Positions 57,340 to 64,000 of a stretch of DNA of 64,000 nt are shown here, piece after piece (the first letter of the stretch is position 1; each line of letters starts with the position of its first letter). The DNA comes from CAVOXO01 sp963700425. GTDB taxonomy: Bacteria > Actinomycetota > Acidimicrobiia > Acidimicrobiales > Microtrichaceae. Below the pieces are notes generated by a model, which was not told the DNA's origin, made no database searches, and worked only from the letters and a program-made list of their open reading frames with translations. Position numbers and translations under genes: made by a program. Location: contig CAVOXO010000003.1 of the NCBI GenBank assembly GCA_963700425.1, forward strand, positions 682,001 to 746,000, given 5' to 3'.

Positions 57340-57978
57340 ATGATCGGACCTGATGACGACCTGGCATCGGACTACCGAACCGCGGGTTTCGGCGGGACGC
57401 TCGGGTGGGGCGAGCGACCGGCTGTCGTCGTGGTCGACGTCTGCCGCGCCTACGTGGAGCCGACCTCACCCCTCTACGCAGGGGTGGAGGAACAGGCGGC
57501 ATCCGCGGCCCGGTTGGTCGACGCGGCCCGTGCCGCCGGCCGGCCCGTGGTGTTCACCCGCGTCGAGTACGAACCCGGCGGCGCCGACGGTGGCCTCTTC
57601 TTCCGGAAGGTGCCGGCGCTCGCCAGCTTCGTCAGGGGAAACCCGCTCGCCGACTTCCTCGACGCGCCGCGACCCGTCGACGGCGACGTGGTGGTCACCA
57701 AGCAGTACGCGTCGGCGTTCTTCGGCACCTCGTTGGCGTCCACACTGACCGCCATGGCCGTCGACACGGCCGTGATCTGCGGGTTCTCGACCAGCGGTTG
57801 CGTCCGGGCGACCGCGCTCGATGCCCTCCAGCACGGCTTCGTCCCCGTCGTGGTGGCCGACGCCTGTGGTGACCGGGCACCCGGACCCCACGATGCGAAC
57901 CTCTTCGATCTGTCAGCGAAGTACGCCGAAGTCGTCGATGAGCAGACCGCCGTCGCGGCCCTCCGCGGGTCGTCGTGA
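57340..57978 (+). CDS. Isochorismatase-fold amidohydrolase (N-carbamoylsarcosine amidase / maleamate amidase type)
   Basis: A 212-residue cysteine hydrolase with a complete triad: Asp in AVVVVDVCRAYVEPTSPLYA, Lys in VVTKQYASAFFGTSL, and Cys in ICGFSTSGCVRATALDAL. The S-G-C-V-R-A-T form is characteristic of N-carbamoylsarcosine and maleamate amidohydrolases, so release of ammonia from a small amide such as a maleamate is the best guess. AGGAGGT lies nine bases before ATG 57340, which is preferred over a GTG at 57331. It is last in the operon starting at 54119. Confidence 0.85.
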   Translation: MIGPDDDLASDYRTAGFGGTLGWGERPAVVVVDVCRAYVEPTSPLYAGVEEQAASAARLVDAARAAGRPVVFTRVEYEPGGADGGLFFRKVPALASFVRGNPLADFLDAPRPVDGDVVVTKQYASAFFGTSLASTLTAMAVDTAVICGFSTSGCVRATALDALQHGFVPVVVADACGDRAPGPHDANLFDLSAKYAEVVDEQTAVAALRGSS

Positions 57979-57982
57979 GGCT

Positions 57983-57999
57983 GTTTCGCTCAGAGGAAC
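57983..57999. promoter_or_regulatory. IclR-type operator, first of a tandem pair
   Basis: GTTTCG-CTCAG-AGGAAC, one mismatch in each arm. It starts four bases after the amidohydrolase stop and is followed after a three-base gap (GCT) by a second, weaker copy. Confidence 0.55.
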
Positions 58000-58002
58000 G
58001 CT

Positions 58003-58019
58003 GTTTCGTTCAGTGCTAG
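58003..58019. promoter_or_regulatory. IclR-type operator, second of a tandem pair
   Basis: GTTTCG-TTCAG-TGCTAG; the left arm has one mismatch and the right arm is degenerate. The two copies are 20 bases apart centre to centre, about two helical turns. A TAGGGT hexamer (58017-58022) overlaps its end, 21 bases before ATG 58043. Confidence 0.45.
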
Positions 58020-58042
58020 GGTCGGCGTCGACCAAGGGGGCG

Positions 58043-59348
58043 ATGAGGCACATGGGCGACGGGGAACGACTGACCGCCGAGCTGTTGCTCGACGACATGA
58101 CCGACTCCGAGCGGGAACGGGCCGCGGTCATCGACTCGGTTCTGCCCGCGCTCGCTGCCGCCGCGGTCGACGCCGACCGCACCGCCACCTTCCCGACGGG
58201 CCACGTCGCGCTGCTCGCCGACGCCGGGTTGCTGGGGCTGGTCGTGCCACCCCGGTACGGGGGCATGGGTGGTGGACTGCGTGACCTCGCCGCCGCGACG
58301 TTCGCCATGGGAACGGCCTGTCCCTCGACCGCCCTCGCCTACTTCTTCCACAACTCCTCGGCGTCGCGGGGGCTTCTCGGGCTCGAGGCCATCGAGGCCG
58401 GTCTGTTCGAGGGGGCCGAACGCTCCGCCGTGGGCGACTTCGCGGAGAAGGTGTTGCATCGAATGGGTACCGAGCGCCGCTGGATGGCGAACTTCGCCTC
58501 CGAATCGGTGAAGTCGTCGACCGCCAACATCTCCATCGCCACCCACGCCGACCGCACCGAGCGCGACGGGCGGGCCGGGTTCCTGCTCAACGGGGTCAAG
58601 TCCTTCGGCTGCGCCACCGGAGTGGCCGACGACTACCTGGTGACCGCCATGTTCGACGGCGGAACCACCGCCGACAACCTGGGTGTGTTCATCGTCGAGC
58701 GCGCACGCCTCGGGTGTCGGAGAGCGCGAGCGGTGGGACGCCATCGGGATGCGGGCGACCGCGACCCACGGCATCACCCTCGACGACGTGTTCGTGGGCG
58801 AGCACGACGCCCTGGCGGTTCCCGGGGCGTTCACCAAGATGATGTCGATGAGTCGCGGCAGTTTCGTCGGGAACCAGCTGGCGGGATCCGCCGTCTACCT
58901 CGGCGCGGCGACCGCCGCCTACCGATTCACCGTGGAGCACCTCACCTCCACCCGCTTCTCCGACACCGGTGCCCCCATCGGTACCGCCCCGTTCCAACAA
59001 CAGATCCTCGGGCAGATGACCGAGGATCTGCGCACCGCCACCCAATGGCTGGTGGCACAGATCCGCCTCGAGACCGCCGAACCACCGGTCCTCCCCAAGG
59101 ACGAGGTGGTGGCCAACTGGCGTATCGCCAAGGGTGCGATCGCCGAACACGGCTTCGCCGTCGCCACCGGAGCGCTCAAGGCGTGCGGCACGTCCAACAC
59201 CACCAACGGCGGAACGGTTCCTCGGATGCTGCGCGATCTCTCGATGGGCCTCGTGCAGGCCTTCCCCTCGGAGAAGGGTCGCCTCGAGGCGGCATCGAGC
59301 ATCGTGACCGGTTCGGAGTCCACGCAGTTCGGCGGGGCGGCGCGGTGA
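58043..59348 (+). CDS. Acyl-CoA-dehydrogenase-fold flavoprotein (possibly a monooxygenase), one frameshift
   Basis: About 434 residues with the acyl-CoA dehydrogenase fold: LPALAAAAVDADRTATFPTG, LGLVVPPRYGGMGGGLRDLA, NGVKSFGCATGVADDYLVTA, RWDAIGMRATATHGITLDDV and a helical C-domain with QQQILGQMTEDLRTATQWLV. The catalytic Glu of true dehydrogenases is not evident, and relatives of this length include flavin-dependent monooxygenases such as the DszC/HpaB-like group, so the reaction is open. One extra base lies near 58710 between the middle and C-terminal parts. The stop overlaps the next GTG by four bases. Confidence 0.7.
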
Positions 59349-59923
59349 GTTCTCGGCTCGCCGCCGATCTTGCCTCGATGGTGGGCGTGTGGAGAGACCA
59401 TCTGGTGGCGTACACGGCGGATGGCGAACCGCTCACCCACGACGACTCCGGTGGAGCTCCGGGAGCGTTTCCCTTCGAGAACCTGGTCTACATCGACTTC
59501 GACGGCCGGGACTACACCCAGACCAACGTCGTGGTGAGCGGACGCCCCCCTCACCAGCGGACCTTCACCGCCACCGTCTCCGACGGTGTCTTCCGTTTCG
59601 ACGAACTCGGCCCCGAGGCCCCCGAACACGTCGGTGTGTCGGGTGGGCCCGGACTGATCTGGTTCGTGGCCGAGCGGATCACCGACGTGGGTGTGTCCCG
59701 CTATGCCGAGCCCGACCTCATCCGCATCGAAGGCGACCGCCGATGGCGCAACACCGCACTGTGGAGGAACGGGACCCTCGTCCGCCTGTTGGCGGTCGAG
59801 GGCGACCGGGTGGGACTCGACACGACGCGACCCCACGAACTCGATCCCCGTGGGTCGGACGTCTCGGTGCACGGCACGCGGTCGGTGACCCATCACTACG
59901 AGTCCGCTGAGGAGGCGACATGA
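59345..59923 (+). CDS. Lipocalin-like (DUF3598-type) protein of unknown function
   Basis: A 192-residue soluble protein that looks like one beta barrel: a short helix, MVGVWRDHLVAYTADGEPL, then alternating strands (YIDFDGRDYTQTNVVVSG, RTFTATVSDGVFRFDELG, GLIWFVAERITDVGVSRYAE, RRWRNTALWRNGTLVRLLAV). The opening W and strand order are reminiscent of DUF3598/lipocalin-like proteins; this is a tentative fold guess. The start and stop overlap both neighbours by four bases, so its product is needed together with the flavoprotein and ALDH. Confidence 0.55.
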   Translation: MSSRLAADLASMVGVWRDHLVAYTADGEPLTHDDSGGAPGAFPFENLVYIDFDGRDYTQTNVVVSGRPPHQRTFTATVSDGVFRFDELGPEAPEHVGVSGGPGLIWFVAERITDVGVSRYAEPDLIRIEGDRRWRNTALWRNGTLVRLLAVEGDRVGLDTTRPHELDPRGSDVSVHGTRSVTHHYESAEEAT

Positions 59924-61404
59924 CCGATGCCCCCGTCCAACGTCAGCTGATCAGCGGCGTGTGGAGCGATGCCGACATCCTCCGGACCGGACTCGACGGC
60001 GAGCCGAGATGGATCGAACACGCCTCCGACGGACGTCGTTGGACCCCACAGCGAGCGTCGGCGCCCGAGGAGATCGAGCGAGCGCTCGACGCCGCGTCGA
60101 ACCTGCATCGCAGTGGTGAGTGGCGGACCGCGAGGCTCGACGACCGCGCCGACGCGCTCGACGCGATGGCCGGTCACCTTGTCGGATCCGTCGATGACGT
60201 CGCCCGCCTGGAGTCGATCGAGAGTGGAGCCACCATCGGGGTCACGTCGATGTTCGGGTTCATCCTGCACGGCGCCTTCACCCTGGCTGCGGCGCAGCTG
60301 CGTGCCGGCGTGTTGTCGTCGCGCGTCGATGGGCCCACCGGAAGAGAGGTCGAGATCGATCGGCTGCCGTGGGGCCCGGCGCTGCTGTTGTGCCCGTGGA
60401 ACGCCCCCGCCCCGATGGCCGCGCACAAGGCGGCGTCGGCACTCGCTGCGGGCGCGCCGGTCATCATCAAGCCACCCGAGCGGGCGCCCCACGGCACCGA
60501 GGCCATCGGTGCCGCCGCCCTGGCCGCAGGGTTGCCGCCCGGAGCGGTGCAGATCGTGCACGGTGGCCCCGAGGTGGCGGGCCCCGTGATGGCCGACGAC
60601 CGGGTGGCCGCGGTCAGTTTCACCGGAGGGATCGAGGGTGGCCGCGCCGTCGCCCATGCCTGCGCCGAGGGGCTGAAGCCCGCTCAGCTGGAACTCGGGG
60701 GGCACTCTCCGCTGGTCGTGATGCCCGACGCCTCGGCCGAGGCCGCGGCGGAGGCCGCCCGAGGCCTGTTGACCACCATCAACGGCCAGTGGTGCCGGGG
60801 ATTGGGCCGACTCATACTGCCGGCAACCCGTCGGGACGAGTTGTTCGAGGCCATCGTCGCCGCGTTGTCCGACGTGACCGTCGGCGACCCGCTCGACCCG
60901 GCCAACGACATGGGACCGATCTGCCACTCCGAACACGTGGCCACGATCGAGAGCCAGCTCGATGCGCTGAGGAGCGCCGGAGGGAGCACCGTGACGACCG
61001 CCGTGGTGCCCGACGCTCCGGGCAACTGGATGTCTCCCACGCTCGTGACCGGTCTCGACGTCGCGGCCACCGACAACGAGATCTTCGGGCCGGTGGCGTC
61101 GGTGCTCGCCTACGACTCGGTCGAGTCGGCCGTCACCATGGCCAACCAGACGCGGTACGGGCTGGAGGCCTACGTCGTCGGATCGGACGAGGACGAGGCG
61201 ATGGCGGTGGGCCGGCGCATCAGGGCGGGCGGGGTGAAGGTGAACGGGGTCAGCCCGATCAGCCTCAACCTCATGGCACCCCGACCGGCCTTCGGCGTCA
61301 GCGGCCTGGCCGAGGAGGGCACCGTCGAGACGATCCTGTTCTTCGGCGGAAATCGGGTCGTGGGAGTGGAATCGAGCCTCGGCACCGGCGGGCCCCCGGG
61401 CTGA
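59920..61404 (+). CDS. NAD(P)-dependent aldehyde dehydrogenase, second copy
   Basis: A 494-residue intact ALDH. It has PWGPALLLCPWNAPAPMAAH, APVIIKPPERAPHG, SFTGGIEGGRAVA, LELGGHSPLVV with the Glu base, INGQWCRGLGRLILP with the catalytic Cys, DNEIFGPVASVLAYDS and KVNGVSPISLNLMAPRPAFG. The last block differs from the usual P-F-G-G-x-K-x-S-G-x-G, so it is a divergent ALDH, perhaps for an unusual aldehyde. The ATG overlaps the previous stop (ATGA). The next gene starts 33 bp after its stop. Confidence 0.85.
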   Translation: MTDAPVQRQLISGVWSDADILRTGLDGEPRWIEHASDGRRWTPQRASAPEEIERALDAASNLHRSGEWRTARLDDRADALDAMAGHLVGSVDDVARLESIESGATIGVTSMFGFILHGAFTLAAAQLRAGVLSSRVDGPTGREVEIDRLPWGPALLLCPWNAPAPMAAHKAASALAAGAPVIIKPPERAPHGTEAIGAAALAAGLPPGAVQIVHGGPEVAGPVMADDRVAAVSFTGGIEGGRAVAHACAEGLKPAQLELGGHSPLVVMPDASAEAAAEAARGLLTTINGQWCRGLGRLILPATRRDELFEAIVAALSDVTVGDPLDPANDMGPICHSEHVATIESQLDALRSAGGSTVTTAVVPDAPGNWMSPTLVTGLDVAATDNEIFGPVASVLAYDSVESAVTMANQTRYGLEAYVVGSDEDEAMAVGRRIRAGGVKVNGVSPISLNLMAPRPAFGVSGLAEEGTVETILFFGGNRVVGVESSLGTGGPPG

Positions 61405-61437
61405 TCGACATCTGGCACACGAACGGAAGGAACACCG

Positions 61438-62217
61438 ATGGGATTTGGAAACGTGGTCAATCAGGAGTTGTCGGGCACCGACGCGCTGGGCTGGAGGCGG
61501 ACGTTCGGGGTGATCATTCCCTCCACCAACACCGTCGTGGAACCGGAGTTCCACGCCATGGCGGTTCCGGGTGTCACGCCTCACTCGAGCCGGATTCACA
61601 TCCACGATCAGGACCTCTCCTCCGACGAGGCGATGGTGCGTCTGTTGGAACAGATCCGTGAAGAGATCGGTCACGCGGTGACCAGGGTGTGCACCGCTCA
61701 GCCGGACTACATGGTGATGGGGATGTCGGCGGAGACCTTCTGGGACGGGGTCGAGGGAAACCGGCGCTTCAAGGCCCAGATCACCGAACTCTCCGGCCTC
61801 GACGTCGCCACCGGCGCCGAGGCGTGCGAGCGGGCGCTCCAGCTCTTCGGGGCGCGACGAATCGGAATCGTCACGCCCTACCAGCCGGTCGGGGACTCCA
61901 ACGTCGTGACGTTCTTCGAGGAACTCGGCTTCGAGGTCGTGGCCATCGAGGGGCTCAAGTGCCCCACCGCAGTGGCCATCGCCCAGGTGGGCGAAGGCGA
62001 ATTGCGGCGGGCGATCACCACGGTGAACTCGCCCGACGTCGATGCCATCGTGCAGTGCGGAACGAACCTGTCGATGGTCCGCCTGGCCGATGAGGCCGAG
62101 CGCTGGCTCGACAAGCCGGTGATCGCCATCAACGCCGCCACCTGGTGGATGGCGTTGCGCGAGAACGGCATCGACGATCGCCTGTGGGGATTCGGGTCGC
62201 TGCTCCGCGAGCACTGA
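61438..62217 (+). CDS. Asp/Glu racemase-fold protein (maleate isomerase / arylmalonate decarboxylase family), copy 2
   Basis: A 259-residue protein strongly similar to the one at 55310: TFGVIIPSTNTVVEPEFHAM, VMGMSAETFWDGVEGN, GLDVATGAEACERALQLFG, RIGIVTPYQPVGDSNVVTFF, and AIVQCGTNLSMVRLADEAER. It keeps the C-terminal Cys (Q-C-G-T-N) but not the N-terminal one (M-G-M-S). That single-Cys pattern is like arylmalonate decarboxylase rather than two-Cys maleate isomerase or racemases. It would act on a malonate- or maleate-like diacid. GGAAGGAACACCG precedes ATG 61438. Confidence 0.8.
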   Translation: MGFGNVVNQELSGTDALGWRRTFGVIIPSTNTVVEPEFHAMAVPGVTPHSSRIHIHDQDLSSDEAMVRLLEQIREEIGHAVTRVCTAQPDYMVMGMSAETFWDGVEGNRRFKAQITELSGLDVATGAEACERALQLFGARRIGIVTPYQPVGDSNVVTFFEELGFEVVAIEGLKCPTAVAIAQVGEGELRRAITTVNSPDVDAIVQCGTNLSMVRLADEAERWLDKPVIAINAATWWMALRENGIDDRLWGFGSLLREH

Positions 62218-62242
62218 GTCCTCCCGTGCGGGTCGTCGCCGC

Positions 62243-64000
62243 TCAGCCCATGTAGGACTCGATCACTTCGGGATGGGCCCGCACGTCCGCTGGGATGCCC
62301 TCGGCGACCTTGGCACCCGCGGCGAGCGCGATCATGCGGTCGCACACCTCGAAGAGCAACGGCAGGTCGTGTTCGATGAGCACGAGCGTGATTCCCAGTT
62401 CGTCTCGGATGGCGTGGAGCACCATGGCGAGGCGTTCCGACTCGGAGTGAGCCACCCCCGCCGACGGCTCGTCGAGGAGTATGAGCCGCGGCCGGGCGGC
62501 GACGGCACAGGCCAGTTCCGCGATGCGTCGGGTCCCGGTGGGGAGGGTCTCGACCAGCGATTCGGCGTCGTTCCCGAGATCGAACTGCGTCAACAGGGCG
62601 CGGGCGCGCTCCCGACGGTGTTCGTCCTTGCGCGCCGACCCGAACGCCTCGAGCAGCGACGAGGGGGCGATCCGTTCGCCCGCCACCATCACCGCCTCGG
62701 TCAAGGTGAGTGTCGGGAAGAGGGTGGCCGATTGGAACGACCTCGCAATGCCGGCCCTGGCGCGGGCCTCGGCGGACAGCGACGTGATGTCACGGTCGAC
62801 GAAACGGATGGTCCCCTGGTCGGGAGTGACGAATCCCGAGACGATCTCGAAGAGCGTCGTCTTTCCCGCCCCGTTGGGTCCGATGAGCCCGAGGATCTCC
62901 CGAGGCGCCACGGAGAACGAGACATCGTTCACCGCAATGACCCCTCCGTAGCGTTTGGAGACGCCCCGGACATCGAGGATGGTGGCGGCGTCGGTCGTCG
63001 CGCAGCGCTCCGCGCCGAGGTCGGGGTTCACGTCCGCCTCGGTCACCGCTCCCCGCCGCGCCCGGCTCACGTCCACGCCGGCGGCGGCGGCCGAATCATC
63101 CTGGATCCGGTCCGTGATCCGCTGCACCACGGCGTTGACGCCCCCGGGTTCGTGGACGATCAGAGCGATCCACGCTCCGGCCAGCGCGGTCGCCGCCTCG
63201 GGGGAGGGGTTGAAGATCGCCGGGATGCCGATCAGGTAGGCGGCCCCGATGAGGGGACCGGTGAGCGAGCTGAGCCCACCGATCACCGTCGCGGTCACCG
63301 CGTCGATCGACAGTTGGACGTCGAAGTTCGACGAGGAGAGGTTCGAGAACGCGTGCCCGTAGACGGCCCCTCCGACTCCGGCGATGAGACCCCCCACCGC
63401 CGCGGCCTGGATCCGCATCGAACGGGCGGAGATCGACATCGCTCGTGCCGCGTCGCTGTTGTCGCGAACGGCCACGAGGGTGCGGGCCCAGGCACTGGAT
63501 CGGAGCCGGGCGACGAAGGCGAAGACGATCACCAGGGCGGCCAGCGAAATCCAGTAATAGCCGCGCGACTCGTCGGTGCGTAGCCCTCCGATCTCGATCG
63601 CGGGCCGGCGGGGCGGCGGGGCATCGCCGAGCAGCGCCGGCCGATCGAGCAACCACCTCGTGGTGACGATGGCGAAGATGAGGCTGGCGACGCCCAGCGC
63701 GAGGCCCTGAACCCGAAGGGCTGTGGCCGCGAGGGCGGCGGCGGTGACCGCGGCGATGATGGCCCCCACCACGATCCCCGCGAGGAAGCCGATCTCGGCG
63801 GACACCTGGACCGAAGCCGCCGCGCCGATGGCCGCGTAGGCGAACTGGGCCAGGGTGAGCTGTCCGCCCAGTCCGGTGACCACCACCACCGAGAGCCCGA
63901 CGATGGCCACGGCGATGACGACGGTGAGGTCGAGGGCCTGCGACCCGTTCGCCCGGAACGGCACGGTCGCCGCGGCGACCACGGCCAGCACCGCGACCAC
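62243..64000 (-). CDS. LivM-LivG fusion: branched-chain-amino-acid-type ABC permease and ATPase, N-terminus outside window
   Basis: At least 585 residues; the start is beyond the window. The first 290 or so form a LivM-type permease (VVVTGLGGQLTLAQFAYAAI, RDNSDAARAMSISARSMRIQ, VIGGLSSLTGPLIGAAYLIG). The rest is a LivG-type ATPase: Walker A LIGPNGAGKTTLFE, a signature-like LPTGTRRIAELA instead of L-S-x-G-Q, Walker B LILLDEPSAG and the switch His in LVLIEHD. Liv-type importers also carry organic acids, amides and aromatic acids. As the gene faces the end of the catabolic region, it is a candidate uptake system for its substrate. Confidence 0.8.
   Translation of the reverse strand: MVAVLAVVAAATVPFRANGSQALDLTVVIAVAIVGLSVVVVTGLGGQLTLAQFAYAAIGAAASVQVSAEIGFLAGIVVGAIIAAVTAAALAATALRVQGLALGVASLIFAIVTTRWLLDRPALLGDAPPPRRPAIEIGGLRTDESRGYYWISLAALVIVFAFVARLRSSAWARTLVAVRDNSDAARAMSISARSMRIQAAAVGGLIAGVGGAVYGHAFSNLSSSNFDVQLSIDAVTATVIGGLSSLTGPLIGAAYLIGIPAIFNPSPEAATALAGAWIALIVHEPGGVNAVVQRITDRIQDDSAAAAGVDVSRARRGAVTEADVNPDLGAERCATTDAATILDVRGVSKRYGGVIAVNDVSFSVAPREILGLIGPNGAGKTTLFEIVSGFVTPDQGTIRFVDRDITSLSAEARARAGIARSFQSATLFPTLTLTEAVMVAGERIAPSSLLEAFGSARKDEHRRERARALLTQFDLGNDAESLVETLPTGTRRIAELACAVAARPRLILLDEPSAGVAHSESERLAMVLHAIRDELGITLVLIEHDLPLLFEVCDRMIALAAGAKVAEGIPADVRAHPEVIESYMG

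Noticed and set aside
54119..57978. A standard nicotinate-degradation (nic) cluster
   Set aside because: Hydroxylase, amidase and maleate-isomerase-like genes are present, but no nicotinate dehydrogenase, 2,5-dihydroxypyridine dioxygenase or N-formylmaleamate deformylase is seen, and copy 1 of the isomerase family lacks both Cys.
59896..62214. A 772-codon open frame on the minus strand
   Set aside because: It lies antisense to an intact ALDH and racemase-fold gene and shows no family motif.

Overview
The window reads as high-GC actinobacterial DNA, most likely from the class Acidimicrobiia or a close relative. The reasons are the GC-rich coding style, two WS/DGAT acyltransferases, a furA-katG pair, a YbdK-type carboxylate-amine ligase, an F420-type luciferase-like oxidoreductase, an actinobacterial-style PHO box, and surface proteins with long Thr/Pro linkers. 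The taxonomic placement is inference. No tRNA, rRNA, CRISPR array, insertion sequence or origin was seen. No gene-free stretch exceeds 300 bp.

Layout. 0-15.8 kb is mixed housekeeping and accessory genes: a YrhK-like membrane protein, an alpha/beta-hydrolase of the Abhydrolase_9 type, a GDSL lipoprotein, a SulP transporter, a universal stress protein, an SDR plus a Baeyer-Villiger monooxygenase, an M20 amidohydrolase coupled to a YbdK-type ligase, a WS/DGAT, a three-cupredoxin NirK-like oxidase, and a lipocalin/DUF427 pair. 16-20.7 kb holds pyruvate:ferredoxin oxidoreductase and a dihydroorotate-dehydrogenase-like partner. 20.7-26.3 kb holds a second WS/DGAT, a CBS protein, a NodU-type carbamoyltransferase and a PhoD phosphatase behind a PHO box. 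26.3-64 kb is dominated by a large catabolic region, interrupted at 44.7-48.0 kb by a furA-katG-dps oxidative-stress module.

The catabolic region is the point of interest. An IclR-family regulator (29473-30288) sits among repeated near-palindromes of the form GTTCCG-N5-CGGAAC. These lie in front of the iclR gene itself, a CaiB/cyclase/PrpD/HyuB/HyuA/isochorismatase/ALDH operon, a four- to five-gene operon at 40.0-44.6 kb, a CitE-like lyase diverging from a surface protein, a second CaiB/racemase-fold/FAD-hydroxylase/amidase operon, and an acyl-CoA-dehydrogenase-like/ALDH operon. The 40.0 kb operon encodes two homologues of plant red chlorophyll catabolite reductase (RCCR) flanking a Rieske oxygenase of the pheophorbide a oxygenase/VanA type. 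That is the same pair of activities that opens and reduces chlorophyll in plant senescence. The surrounding genes (ATP-dependent lactam hydrolase HyuA/HyuB, isatin-hydrolase/kynurenine-formamidase-like cyclase, maleamate-amidase-like and maleate-isomerase-like proteins, a nitrilase, CoA transferases, PrpD, a CitE-like lyase, ALDHs, a Liv-type ABC importer) would suit breakdown of lactam or maleimide fragments of a linear tetrapyrrole. The RCCR and Rieske assignments are read directly from motifs; the pathway is a hypothesis.

Quality caveat. Many genes are broken into several frames, almost always by a single extra base, often a lengthened short run of G, C or T, with the encoded protein intact on both sides. 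The worst hit are 0.2-2.4 kb, 16-20.2 kb, 23.4-26 kb and 52.4-53.2 kb. This looks like consensus-sequence error rather than gene decay, and such genes are annotated here as single CDSs with the shifts noted.
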